From an uncultured Kiritimatiellota bacterium (lineage in GTDB: Bacteria > Verrucomicrobiota > Kiritimatiellia > RFP12 > DVOR01): a DNA stretch of 64,000 nt. Position 1 is the first letter of the stretch. Each line of letters starts with the position of its first letter. Shown one piece after another: positions 23,914 through 32,151 of this stretch. The position numbers and the translations under genes were made by a program. Under the pieces are notes generated by a model, which was given only the letters and a program-made list of their open reading frames with translations, made no database searches and had not been told where the DNA came from. Location of the stretch: the NCBI GenBank assembly GCA_944389585.1, contig CALXMW010000008.1, positions 1-64,000 of the forward strand, read 5' to 3'.

Positions 23914-25509
23914 ATGAGACGGGCAATCCTCTTCGACATCGACGGCACGCTCCTCCACGCCAAAGGCGTCGGCCGCCCCGCCTTCGCCGAGGCCTTCCGC
24001 GCGGCCTACGGCGCGGAGGCCGACGTGGCGGGCGTCTCCTTCGTCGGCGCCACCGACACCGGCGTCGTCCGCGGCCTGGCCCAAGCCTGCGGCCTCATCT
24101 CCACCCCGGCGCGCGAGGAACGCTTCTACATCGAGCTGGCCAAGCGCCTCGAGCCGCGCCTGGCCCAGACGCCCCCCCACGTCTACCCCGGCGCGCGCGC
24201 CTTCCTCGAGGCCCTGCGCGGGCGCGGCTTCCTGCTGGGCGTCGTCACCGGGAACATCCGCGCCACCGCGTGGGCCAAGCTCATCCACGCGGGCCTGGCC
24301 GACCTCTTCGACTTCGGCGCCTACGCCGGCGACGGCGCCGACCGCGACGCCCTCGCCCGCCTGGCCTGCCGGCGCGCCCGGGCCCTCGGCGCGGAGCCCT
24401 GCCTCCTCGTCGGCGACACGCCCAAGGACATCCAGGCCGCCCACGCCGCGGGCCTGCCCTGCCTGGCCGTCTCCGTCGCCGGCTGGGAGGCGCCCGGGGC
24501 CCTCGCCGCCGCCGAGGGCCTCCTCCCCGGCTACGAAGACCTGCCCGCGGCCCTGCGCGCCGTCGAGGCCCTCGCCCCCGCGCCCCTGCCCATCCGCGTG
24601 CTGGCGTGGGAGCTCACGCGCCGCTGCCCGATGGCCTGCCGCCATTGCCGCGGGGCCGCGCGCGACGCCGCCTGCGCCGGCGAGCTCTCCGGCGAGGAGT
24701 GCGGCCGCGTGCTCGAGACCCTCGCGGCGGCGTGCCCGGGGGGCGCCAAGCCCCTGCTCATCCTCACCGGCGGCGAGCCGATGTACCGCGACGACCTCGA
24801 GGCGCTCGTCCGCCGCGCCACGGCCCTGGGCTTCCCCTGCGTGCTCGCCCCCTGCGGCCGCTTCGCCACGGCCGAACGCCTGCGCGCCCTCAAGGATGCC
24901 GGCGTGCGCGCCCTCTCCATCAGCCTCGACGGGCCCGACGCGGCGGCGCACGACGCCTTCCGCGGCGTGCCGGGGGCCTTCGACATGGCCCTGCGGGCGA
25001 TGGCCGCCGCGCGGGAGGCGGGGGTGCCCTTCCAGCTGAACCACACCGTCACCCGCGCCACGCGCGGCGACCTCCGGGCGATGCGGGATCTGGCGCTGAC
25101 CCAGGGCGCCACGCGCGTCGACTATTTCTTCCTGGTGCCCGTGGGGCGCGGGGCGGCCATCGCCGGGCAGTGCCTGGACGACGCGCAGACCGATGCCGCG
25201 CTCGACGAGATCCTCGACCTCGACGCCGAGGGCGCGCTGCCCGTCCACGTCACCTGCGAGCCGCGCGTGCTGGCCCGCGCCAAGGCCCGGGGGCTGACGC
25301 CGCGCAGCCGCCTCAACGGGTGCCTGGCCGGCGCGGGCTTCTGCTTCCTGGCGCACGACGGGCGCCTGCAGCCCTGCGGCTTTTACGAGGCCGATGGCGG
25401 GAACGTGCGGGACTTCGGGTGCGACCTGCCGGCGGCCTACCGCGCCAGCGCGCTCTTCGCGCGGCTGCGCGGGGGCGGGCGGTGCCTGGCGCGCGCGGCG
25501 GCGCGCTGA
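23914..25509 (+). CDS. HAD phosphatase fused to a radical SAM/SPASM-like enzyme
   Basis: 531 residues. Residues 1 to about 215 are a HAD hydrolase of the phosphoglycolate phosphatase type: FDIDGT (7-12), VTGN near 110, LVGDTPKDI near 166. From about 230 a radical SAM domain follows: LTRRCPMACRHC with CxxxCxxC (about 239-246), then GGEPMYRDDL, SISLDGPD and PVGRG, resembling PqqE/AhbD-type enzymes. The C-terminal GCLAGAGFCF...LQPCG is SPASM-like but short, and the usual last cysteines (CxxCxxxxxC) are missing, so an auxiliary cluster may be incomplete. The fusion is not one I know. Substrate unknown. No Shine-Dalgarno; probably leaderless. Confidence 0.8.
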   Translation: MRRAILFDIDGTLLHAKGVGRPAFAEAFRAAYGAEADVAGVSFVGATDTGVVRGLAQACGLISTPAREERFYIELAKRLEPRLAQTPPHVYPGARAFLEALRGRGFLLGVVTGNIRATAWAKLIHAGLADLFDFGAYAGDGADRDALARLACRRARALGAEPCLLVGDTPKDIQAAHAAGLPCLAVSVAGWEAPGALAAAEGLLPGYEDLPAALRAVEALAPAPLPIRVLAWELTRRCPMACRHCRGAARDAACAGELSGEECGRVLETLAAACPGGAKPLLILTGGEPMYRDDLEALVRRATALGFPCVLAPCGRFATAERLRALKDAGVRALSISLDGPDAAAHDAFRGVPGAFDMALRAMAAAREAGVPFQLNHTVTRATRGDLRAMRDLALTQGATRVDYFFLVPVGRGAAIAGQCLDDAQTDAALDEILDLDAEGALPVHVTCEPRVLARAKARGLTPRSRLNGCLAGAGFCFLAHDGRLQPCGFYEADGGNVRDFGCDLPAAYRASALFARLRGGGRCLARAAAR

Positions 25510-25536
25510 AGGCTTTCCTTTTTCGGCGGGATGTGG

Positions 25537-25542
25537 TATCTT
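25537..25542 (+). promoter_or_regulatory. -10 element for tig
   Basis: GTGGTATCTT contains TATCTT at 25537-25542, 38 bases before the tig ATG; no clear -35. The leader carries CAAAGGA as Shine-Dalgarno. Confidence 0.4.
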
Positions 25543-25580
25543 GGTCGGCCTATCGATTTGAACCCAAAGGACCCCAACCG

Positions 25581-26873
25581 ATGAAGAGCGAGATTGTCAA
25601 AGAGGAAGGCCCCTGCCGCGTGATTGTCAGCGTCGAGGCGGGCGCCGAGGAGATCGTCCCCATCCGCAAGCGCGTCCGCGGCGAATATGCCAAGCGCGTG
25701 CGCCTGCCCGGCTTCCGCCCCGGCAAGGTGCCCCCGGCGCGCATCCAGGCGCTCTACGGCAAGGAGATCGAGCAATCCTCGAACCAGGAAATCGTCAACC
25801 TCTTCGTCGACGCCGCCGCCAAGGCCGCCAAGGACAAGGGGCGCGACCTGGCCCGCGTGGTGGACCTGAAGGACTTCAAGGCCGAGGAGGCCGCCGCCAC
25901 GGGCACCGTCGTCTGCGACCTGGAGCCCGCCGTCGCGCTCCCCGACGAGGCCAAGTGGCACGTCCGCAAGGTCGACGCCGAGGTCACCGACGAGATGCTC
26001 GAGGCGCGCCTGGCCGACGTGCGCAAGATGGCCGCCTCCTTCCGCAACGCCGAGGGCGAGGACGCCGCCGCCGAGGACGACCTGGCCGAGGTCTCCTTCA
26101 CCTCCGACCTGCCCAAGGAGGGCCTCTCCGACGCCGCCGCGCGCTACGCCGAGGACGCGGGCTATTGGATGCAGCTGCGCACCGATGCCTTCATCCCCGG
26201 CCTGGCCGAGGCCCTCCGCGGCAAGAAGCCCGGCGAGGCCTTCGCGTTCGAGGCCGCCTTCCCGGCGGATTTCCGCGTGGCCGACCTGGCCGGCAAGACC
26301 GTCCGCTACGACCTCACCCTCAAGACCCTGCGCAAGTACGTCCCCGCCGACGACGCGGCCGTCGTCTCCCGCTTCAACGCCAAGAGCATGGACGAGGTGC
26401 GCCAGAACGTCAAGGAAAGCCTCGCCCTCACCCGCCAGTACGAGGAAGGCCAGCGCGCCCTCAACGACCTCATCGCCGCCATCGACGCCTCCGTCTCCTT
26501 CGACCTGCCCCAGACGGTGCTCGACCGGTGGACCTACGACGAGCTGGCCAGCGACCAATCCAACCCCCTCGAGCGCTTCAAGGACGACCCCGAGGGCCTG
26601 CGCAAGGATCCCGCCTACGCCGAGGCCCAGAAGCGCGCCGCCACGCGCCTGCGCCGCCACTACACCCTCCTGGCCGCCGCCAAGGCCCGCGACCTCAAGC
26701 TCTCCGCCCAGGAGGCCGACGGCGCCATCGCCACCCTCGCCGAGCGCCTCCGGATGCCCGCCAAGGAGGTCGTCCGCCGCCTGCGCAACAACGGCCGCCT
26801 GGAGCAGGTGCTCGAGGACGCCCTCTGCCAGAAGGTGCTCAACGCCCTGGTGCCCGCCTGCGCGGTGCTCTGA
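25581..26873 (+). CDS. tig: Trigger factor (ribosome-associated chaperone/peptidyl-prolyl isomerase)
   Basis: 430 residues, near the family norm. The ribosome-binding signature is recognisable as [20 protein letters not shown] (about residues 43-62). The middle PPIase (FKBP-like) part includes [16 protein letters not shown], and the long helical C-terminal arm ends near [13 protein letters not shown]. Trigger factor shields nascent chains at the exit tunnel. Sequence outside the GFRPGK motif is divergent. It is usually followed by clpP; here thi4 follows after a terminator. Confidence 0.88.
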   Translation: MKSEIVKEEGPCRVIVSVEAGAEEIVPIRKRVRGEYAKRVRLPGFRPGKVPPARIQALYGKEIEQSSNQEIVNLFVDAAAKAAKDKGRDLARVVDLKDFKAEEAAATGTVVCDLEPAVALPDEAKWHVRKVDAEVTDEMLEARLADVRKMAASFRNAEGEDAAAEDDLAEVSFTSDLPKEGLSDAAARYAEDAGYWMQLRTDAFIPGLAEALRGKKPGEAFAFEAAFPADFRVADLAGKTVRYDLTLKTLRKYVPADDAAVVSRFNAKSMDEVRQNVKESLALTRQYEEGQRALNDLIAAIDASVSFDLPQTVLDRWTYDELASDQSNPLERFKDDPEGLRKDPAYAEAQKRAATRLRRHYTLLAAAKARDLKLSAQEADGAIATLAERLRMPAKEVVRRLRNNGRLEQVLEDALCQKVLNALVPACAVL

Positions 26874-26893
26874 GGCCCCCCGCTTCCCCAAAC

Positions 26894-26921
26894 GCCCCGC
26901 TTGCGGGGCTTTTCTTTTTCC
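26894..26921 (+). terminator. Terminator of tig
   Basis: GCCCCGC-TT-GCGGGGC followed by TTTTCTTTTT. The loop is short, but the stem and U-run are clear. Confidence 0.8.
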
Positions 26922-26937
26922 CCGAAAGGAGTTGGCC

Positions 26938-27720
26938 ATGGCCGACGTGATGGAAGAGACCATTTCCGGCGCGATTGTGCGCGCCTTCTTCGAGAAGTTC
27001 GAGCGCCACCTGGCGGTGGACGTGGGCATCGTCGGTGCGGGGCCCTCCGGGCTCGTCGCCGCGCGCTACCTGGCCCAAGCCGGGCTCAAGGTGGCCGTCT
27101 TCGAGAGCAAGCTCGCCCCCGGCGGCGGCACCTGGGGCGGCGGGATGCTCTTCAACGAGGTCGTCGTCCAGGACGACGCCGCGCCCATCCTCCACGACTT
27201 CGCCATCTCCACCCGCGACCTCGGCAACGGCTACCACACGCTCGACTCCGTCGAGATGGCCTCGGGCCTCATCTTCGGCGCGCGCAAGGCCGGCGCCGTC
27301 ATCTTCAACACCATGTGCGTCGAGGACATCTGCGTCCGCGAAGGCAAGGTCTGCGGCCTGGTCGTCAACTGGAACCCCGTCCGCCGCCTGGAGATGCACG
27401 TCGACCCCGTCGTCGTCACCGCCCGCGCCGTCCTCGACGGCACCGGCCACCCCTCCGAGATCGTCCATAAGGCCGTCGACAAGGCCGGCATCAAGGTCGA
27501 CTCCCCCACCGGCGGCATCATGGGCGAAAAGCCCATGTGGATGGAAGACGGCGAGCGTACCACCGTCCTCAACACCAAGCGCCTCTACCCCGGGCTCTAC
27601 GCCTCGGGCATGGCCGCCAACAACGTCCAGGGCGGCTTCCGCATGGGCCCCATCTTCGGCGGCATGCTCAAATCCGGCAAAAAGGTCGCCGAGCTCATCC
27701 TCCAGGACCTCCGGGCCTGA
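26938..27720 (+). CDS. thi4: Thi4-type thiazole synthase (sulfide-dependent form)
   Basis: 260 residues. Makes the thiamine thiazole moiety from NAD and glycine. The NAD/FAD-binding motif [14 protein letters not shown] is at about residues 30-43, followed by GGGTWGGGM and the C-terminal [20 protein letters not shown]. At the place where the yeast enzyme has the sacrificial Cys205, this protein reads [10 protein letters not shown], with His. That matches archaeal and anaerobe Thi4 enzymes that use free sulfide catalytically rather than committing suicide. AAAGGAG precedes ATG 26938. thiE follows after a repeat-filled gap of 257 bases; no TPP riboswitch core is visible. Confidence 0.9.
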   Translation: MADVMEETISGAIVRAFFEKFERHLAVDVGIVGAGPSGLVAARYLAQAGLKVAVFESKLAPGGGTWGGGMLFNEVVVQDDAAPILHDFAISTRDLGNGYHTLDSVEMASGLIFGARKAGAVIFNTMCVEDICVREGKVCGLVVNWNPVRRLEMHVDPVVVTARAVLDGTGHPSEIVHKAVDKAGIKVDSPTGGIMGEKPMWMEDGERTTVLNTKRLYPGLYASGMAANNVQGGFRMGPIFGGMLKSGKKVAELILQDLRA

Positions 27721-27723
27721 AGG

Positions 27724-27940
27724 ATGGGAGAACAAAGAACAGAGAACAGAGAACGGAGAACAGAACGCCCCTGCGGGGCGACGGAGTGGCGGATGGGCGA
27801 CTGTGGGATGTTTGCCCTGCAGGGCTTTCACGAAGACCACACAGGATCACGAAGGGGTCTTGGTGTCTCACTCAGGTTGGCCCGTCGCGCTTGCGCGCGT
27901 TCTGTTTTCTGTTCTCTGTTCTCCGTTCTCTGTTCTCCCC
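27724..27940. repeat. Foldback element with heptamer-repeat arms between thi4 and thiE
   Basis: The left arm (27724-27767) is tandem AGAGAAC-type heptamers. The right arm (27895-27938) is their complement (GTTCTCT units). Over about 43 bases the arms are inverted repeats with roughly five mismatches. The 127-bp centre is GC-rich and non-coding. The whole looks like a miniature foldback element. It fills nearly the entire thi4-thiE gap and could form a very long hairpin in the transcript. Confidence 0.75.
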
Positions 27941-27977
27941 ATTCCCTTCCCCCAGTTCACCTCATCACGGAGCTCCC

Positions 27978-28595
27978 ATGACACTCACCGGACTCTGCCT
28001 CGTCGTCACCGACCCCGTCACCAGCTATGAGGCCGTCGCCGAGGCCGCCGTCAAGGCCTCCGTCGGCTACCTCCAGCTGCGCATGAAGCGCGCCCCCCGC
28101 GCCGACATCCTCGCCACCGCCCGGCGCCTCCGCGCCCTCACCCGCGGCACCGCCACCTGCTTCATCGTCAACGACGACCCCGCCCTCGCCGCCGAGGCCG
28201 AGGCCGACGGCGTCCACCTCGGCCAAGACGACATGCCCCTGCCCCAGGCCCGCGCCGCCTTCCCCACGCTCCGCCTCTTCGGCCTCTCCACCCACTCCTA
28301 CGCCCAGATGGAGGCCGCCAAAGCCCTCGCCCCCGACTACACCGGCGTCGGCCCCCTCTACGCCACCCCCACCAAGGCCATCCCCGACCCCACCCTCGGC
28401 CCCGACGAGGCCGGGCGCATCATCCGCGCCGCCCCCTGGCCCACCATCGCCATCGGCGGCATCGACGAAACCCGCCTCCCCGCCGTCGCCGCCGCCGGCG
28501 CCACCGCCTTCGCCGTCGTCCGCGCCGTCTGCCAAGCCCCCGCCCCTTACGACGCCATCCGCCGCCTCCAAGACCGCTGGGCCGCCCTCCACTGA
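27978..28595 (+). CDS. thiE: Thiamine-phosphate synthase
   Basis: 205 residues. Joins hydroxymethylpyrimidine diphosphate and thiazole phosphate to give thiamine phosphate. TIM-barrel motifs: LQLRMKR (diphosphate-binding region, about residue 33), IVNDDPALAAEAEADGVHLG with QDD next (about 63-84), GVGPLYATPTK (about 119) and AIGGI (about 157). The length is typical. GGAG precedes ATG 27978. It works with thi4 upstream; thiC, thiD and other thiamine genes are not in the window. Confidence 0.92.
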   Translation: MTLTGLCLVVTDPVTSYEAVAEAAVKASVGYLQLRMKRAPRADILATARRLRALTRGTATCFIVNDDPALAAEAEADGVHLGQDDMPLPQARAAFPTLRLFGLSTHSYAQMEAAKALAPDYTGVGPLYATPTKAIPDPTLGPDEAGRIIRAAPWPTIAIGGIDETRLPAVAAAGATAFAVVRAVCQAPAPYDAIRRLQDRWAALH

Positions 28596-28618
28596 CCGCC
28601 CCGCGCCAAAACACAAAA

Positions 28619-28652
28619 AAAAGGCCCCCGGCCTGCGCCGGGGGCCTTTTTG
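28619..28652. terminator. Bidirectional terminator between thiE and PEP-CTERM 2
   Basis: AAGGCCCCCGGC / GCCGGGGGCCTT with loop CTGC, an A-run before and TTTTT after. It is nearly identical to the hairpin at 4821-4848 beside PEP-CTERM 1, differing mainly in the loop. Confidence 0.9.
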
Positions 28653-28667
28653 TCGGTCACTGCCCGC

Positions 28668-29318
28668 TTACGCCACGCGGCGGCGGAGCGCCACACCGGC
28701 CACGCCCAGCGCCAGCAACGCCAACGCCGTCGGCTCCGGCACGGTCTGCACGGAGACGCTGTTGACTGTCCAAGGCGCGTCGTTCGTGACGGTGATGGTC
28801 GTCTCGAGGTCGCCCGTGCCGAACCCAAGGCTTCCATAGTCGGCAGAGGGGGCTTGGCCCCAACCCATGGAAGCATCAGAGACAACGCCGAGGGTCACGC
28901 CATCGATGCTCAGTTCGATGTCCCAGCCACCGTTGGCAGCCGTGAACGTAAGCGCATAGGTATGCGTGTTCTGGGCGGCGTCGCCATCAGGATTGTAGGC
29001 AGGGACGTCCGCCGTCGTCCAAGCGTTGTTGAAGTGGGCACCAATGCCATTGGAGCCGTTGTACCACGCCAACCCATTGTACTGGTTGTCAGCGTCAATC
29101 AGTTTTCCGAACCCAATGACGGGAGCGTTGTTGGTGAACCCTTCCGGCGTTTTGCCCGTGAGCGTGATGTTCGCCGTGAGGACAAAGCTCTCGTTGAGGG
29201 AGCCGAGGGTCAGCGTGCCGTTGCTTTGGCCAGCCGTACCGCTCCACGAGAGGCTCACCGCCTGGGCGGCGGAGAGGGCCAGGGCGGCGACGGCCGCCGT
29301 GAGGAGTGTCTTTTTCAT
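28668..29318 (-). CDS. PEP-CTERM sorted secreted protein 2
   Basis: 216 residues, the same length as PEP-CTERM 1. Signal peptide MKKTLLTAAVAALALSAAQA; a beta-rich body with many Thr/Asn and Trp (LSWSGTAGQSNGTLTL, YALTFTAANGGWDIELSIDG), probably a LamG-like sandwich. It has the anchor VPEPTALALLALG...RRR. GGAAAGGAG precedes ATG 29318. It has a long structured leader (29319-29634) with its own promoter. By family knowledge, exosortase would process it for surface or matrix display. Function unknown. Confidence 0.85.
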   Translation of the reverse strand: MKKTLLTAAVAALALSAAQAVSLSWSGTAGQSNGTLTLGSLNESFVLTANITLTGKTPEGFTNNAPVIGFGKLIDADNQYNGLAWYNGSNGIGAHFNNAWTTADVPAYNPDGDAAQNTHTYALTFTAANGGWDIELSIDGVTLGVVSDASMGWGQAPSADYGSLGFGTGDLETTITVTNDAPWTVNSVSVQTVPEPTALALLALGVAGVALRRRVA

Positions 29319-29634
29319 GGTTGTGGTGTTTCTCCTTTCCCGCCCCACCGGAGGCCGGAGGGAACCGGGGCGGGAAAGACGGGGCCCCTTCGGCTGTCGC
29401 GCCACAGACACGCGCCCGTGTGCGCACGCTTCCCGCCAGAGAGAGGGGCCAATGGAAAGGCGCACCTCCCACACGTCTCATCTCAGGCCCTGAGAAGCCC
29501 CTTTGGGAACGCGAGGAAGGGTGCGCCAAGAATGGCGCACCTTGCCTGCCACGTTGCCCAAATACGAATTTCTCAGGTTCGAGATGACAACATTCTGCAC
29601 GCAAAGCGCAATTGCCGTGGCTCTCCCACAGCGT
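29319..29634 (-). promoter_or_regulatory. Structured 5' leader of PEP-CTERM 2
   Basis: About 315 nt between the predicted start (near 29634) and ATG 29318. Elements shared with the orphan copy at 11224-11536, given on the plus strand: CCGTGG/CCACAG hairpin (29615-29631); CCTGAGAA and TTCTCAGG long-range stem (about 29488 and 29570); TGCGCCA-AGAA-TGGCGCA hairpin (29522-29539); a CCTTCGGCTGTCGCGCC block near 29388-29403; and an 11-bp stem TTTCCCGCCCC/GGGGCGGGAAA that ends at the Shine-Dalgarno. Stems are kept while loops vary, suggesting conserved RNA structure. No known riboswitch core is recognised. Confidence 0.7.
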
Positions 29635-29640
29635 GCCCTT

Positions 29641-29670
29641 AGCATACACCCTTCCCGACGGCCTTTGCAA
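29641..29670 (-). promoter_or_regulatory. Promoter of the PEP-CTERM 2 leader
   Basis: On the minus strand TTGCAA (29670-29665), an 18-base spacer and TATGCT (29646-29641) with a preceding GTG. It diverges from the bioG promoter about 60 bases away. Confidence 0.65.
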
Positions 29671-29713
29671 GCCTTTTCGGCGGGGGCGGCGCGATTTGTG
29701 GTAGACTGTGGGC

Positions 29714-30346
29714 ATGGAAACGGCGTTCTATCCGGGCCAGCGGCACGACGAAACCACGGTCTTCTACTTGGGCTGGGGGATGGATCCCACGCCCTTCGAG
29801 GGGATGGCGCGGGCGCGGGACACGCTGTTCGTGTGGGATTACACGGATCTCTCGAACCCGCCGCCCCTGCCGGAGGGGCCCGCGCACCTCATCGCCTGGA
29901 GCCTGGGGGTGTGGGCGGCGGCGCAGACCCTGCCGCGCGGGCGCCTGGCCTCGGCCACGGCGGTGAACGGCACGCCCTGGCCCATCGACGCGGCGCGGGG
30001 CATCCCCCCGGCCCTCTTCGACGCGACGCTCGCGGGCCTCTCCGAGGCCGGGCTGGCGCGCTTCCGCCGGCGGATGTGCGGCGGCGCGGCCGCGCTGGAA
30101 GGCTTCCTGGCGCACGCGCCCAAACGCGGGGTGGAATCGCTCCGGGCGGAGTTGGCCGCCTTGGGCGCGGCCATCCGCTCGCGCCCGGGGGCGGACCTCG
30201 CGTGGGGCGGCGCGGTGGCGTGCCGGGGCGACCGGATCTTCCCCTTCGCGGCGCAGCTGGCGGCCTTCCCGGGCGCGACGGCGCGCGAGGGTGCGCACTG
30301 GGCGCCGGAGGTCTTCGCGGCGCTCTTGGGGGGGCGCGGGGCGTGA
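29714..30346 (+). CDS. bioG: Pimeloyl-ACP methyl ester esterase BioG (DUF452)
   Basis: 210 residues. The start FYLGWGMDPTPFEGM and the nucleophile elbow AWSLGVWAA (Ser near residue 63) are typical of the DUF452/BioG alpha/beta-hydrolase family. It removes the methyl group from pimeloyl-ACP methyl ester at the end of biotin pimelate synthesis. The bioC gene follows with a GTGA overlap, which strongly supports the call. TAGACT (29702-29707) lies 6 bases before the ATG, so the message looks leaderless. Confidence 0.88.
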   Translation: METAFYPGQRHDETTVFYLGWGMDPTPFEGMARARDTLFVWDYTDLSNPPPLPEGPAHLIAWSLGVWAAAQTLPRGRLASATAVNGTPWPIDAARGIPPALFDATLAGLSEAGLARFRRRMCGGAAALEGFLAHAPKRGVESLRAELAALGAAIRSRPGADLAWGGAVACRGDRIFPFAAQLAAFPGATAREGAHWAPEVFAALLGGRGA

Positions 30347-31098
30347 CGGGGCGCGAGGCGCTCGTGGTCAGCCGCTTCGCGCGGGCCATCGCCACCTATG
30401 AGGGGCAGGCGACGGTTCAGCGCGAGGCCGCCGAACGCCTGGCCGCGCTGATGGGGGAGCATTTCCACGTGCTGGGGCCGAGGATTTTGGAGCTGGGGTG
30501 CGGCACGGGGCTGCTGACGCGGCGGCTCCTGGCGCGCTTCGCGCCGGCGGAGCTGGTGGCGAATGACCTTTGCCCGGGGATGGCGGCATGCTTTGCCAAC
30601 GCGCCGCGGGTGCGCTTCCTGGCGGGGGACGCGCGGCGCGTGGCCTGGCCGGGCATCTTCGACGCCGTCGCCACGGCCTCGGCGGCGCAATGGTTCGGGG
30701 ATCTGGGGGCCTTCGCGGCGCGTTGCGCCGAGGCCCTGCCGCCCGGCGGGGTGCTGGCGCTCTCGGCCTTCGGCCCGGCGACCCTGCGCGAGGTGGCGGC
30801 GCTCACGGGGCGCGGCCTGGCGTATCCCGGCTTCGAGGCCTTCGTCGCCGCGCTGGGCGGGCGCTTCGCGCCGTTGGCGACGGAGCGGGCCGTTCGGACG
30901 CTGGCCTTCGCGGACGCGCGGGCGGCGTTGCGCCATCTGCGCGAGACGGGCGTCACCGCCACCGCGGAGCCTTCCGAGCCGTGGACGAAGGCGCGCCTGG
31001 AGGCGCTCGACGCGGCCTGGCGCGCGCGTTTCCCCCACGAGGCGGGCGGCCTGGCGCTGACGTATGAGCCCTTTTGGTTCGTGGGGGCCCGGCGATGA
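30343..31098 (+). CDS. bioC: Malonyl-ACP O-methyltransferase BioC
   Basis: 251 residues. AdoMet-dependent methyltransferase with motif I ILELGCGTGLLTRRLL (about residues 47-62) and AQWFGDL near 116, as in BioC. It methylates malonyl-ACP so that fatty acid synthesis can build pimeloyl-ACP methyl ester; BioG then demethylates it. The start is GTG 30343, overlapping the bioG stop (GTGA). Other bio genes are not in the window. Its stop overlaps the next gene by four bases (ATGA). Confidence 0.88.
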   Translation: MTGREALVVSRFARAIATYEGQATVQREAAERLAALMGEHFHVLGPRILELGCGTGLLTRRLLARFAPAELVANDLCPGMAACFANAPRVRFLAGDARRVAWPGIFDAVATASAAQWFGDLGAFAARCAEALPPGGVLALSAFGPATLREVAALTGRGLAYPGFEAFVAALGGRFAPLATERAVRTLAFADARAALRHLRETGVTATAEPSEPWTKARLEALDAAWRARFPHEAGGLALTYEPFWFVGARR

Positions 31099-32138
31099 GA
31101 GGGCGTTGGCTGGCCTGCCTGGCCCTCGCGGCCGCGCCCTTGGCGGCGCAGACGCTGCACGTGGAGCCTTACCGCGCGAACGGCTGGGCCGAGGGGCTGG
31201 GCCTGCCGGCGCGCGTGGAGCTGCCGTTGCGGCCCGAGGCGCTCCGGGGGGTGTGCGACCTCTTCCTGCGGGTGGACGCGCTGCGCGTGCGCGCCGACAT
31301 CCGGGCGCGGGCGCATGCCTTCTGGCTGGGGCTGGCCGAGGAGGAGGAGAGCGCGCCCTCCGACGCGGCCCTGCGCTTCGAGCTGGTGTGGCAGGGGCGG
31401 CGCTACCCCTTCGACCGTTGGGGGCGCCTGGCCCTCGACCGCCGCTTCATCCGCCCCGAGGACGGCGAGCTGCTCTCGCGCTTCGAGGCCTTCTTCCGCG
31501 CGCAGATCGCGGCCTCGGAGCCCTTCCGCGAGCGGAATCTCGAGCCCCAGCGGCGGCCCGAGGCGACCGCCGAGGCGCTGCCCGTCTTCGCCGGCTTCGA
31601 GGACGACCGCTACCAGGCGCACGACGCGCTGATCCTGCGCCTGACGGCGGACTTCAACGCCGACCCCGGCAAGTGGGTCGGCGCGGCGGAGGGGACGCGC
31701 CCGGACATCCCGGCCCTCGAGCCCGCCCTCGTCAAGGCCCTCATGATCGAGGAGAGCGGCGGCGGCGGCGAGCGCTCGCTGGCCGCGTGGGATGTCGACC
31801 CCCTGCAGGTGAACGTGCCCGGGGATTGGGGCCCCGAAAAGGCCGAGCTGGGGCTGAAGGAACCCAAGAGCCGCAACGAGGGGACGCTGGAGCAGAACCT
31901 CCGCGCGGGCATCCAGTTCCTGGCGCGCAAGGGCTTCGGCGTCTCGGGCCGCGCCATCGCCCGCCGGCCCGACGCCTATTTCGACTCGTGGCGCGTGGCC
32001 CTCATGCGCTACAACGGCCGCACCGACACCCTCCGCGACGGGCGCGCCTACCGCTCGGCCTACGCCGACCGCGTGCTGCGGCGCGCGCGGAACCCGGAGC
32101 TCTTCGTGCCCATCGCCATCGACCACCGCCGCAAGTGA
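31095..32138 (+). CDS. Secreted lytic transglycosylase-like protein
   Basis: 347 residues with a signal peptide (MRGRWLACLALAAAPLAAQ). The last about 130 residues show a lysozyme-like SLT pattern: LVKALMIEESGGGG with the likely catalytic Glu near residue 219, DPLQVNVPGDW, LRAGIQFLARKGF and LMRYNG. The N-terminal about 200 residues are not recognised. It would cleave peptidoglycan glycan strands in the periplasm. Its ATG overlaps bioC, so it is carried on the bio transcript despite no clear functional link. Confidence 0.7.
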   Translation: MRGRWLACLALAAAPLAAQTLHVEPYRANGWAEGLGLPARVELPLRPEALRGVCDLFLRVDALRVRADIRARAHAFWLGLAEEEESAPSDAALRFELVWQGRRYPFDRWGRLALDRRFIRPEDGELLSRFEAFFRAQIAASEPFRERNLEPQRRPEATAEALPVFAGFEDDRYQAHDALILRLTADFNADPGKWVGAAEGTRPDIPALEPALVKALMIEESGGGGERSLAAWDVDPLQVNVPGDWGPEKAELGLKEPKSRNEGTLEQNLRAGIQFLARKGFGVSGRAIARRPDAYFDSWRVALMRYNGRTDTLRDGRAYRSAYADRVLRRARNPELFVPIAIDHRRK

Positions 32139-32151
32139 GCGCCGCGCCCCG

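Noticed and set aside
27721-27977. TPP riboswitch near thi4/thiE
   Set aside because: No CTGAGA / ACCTGATC / GATAATGCCAGCG core is visible; the gap is filled by the heptamer foldback.
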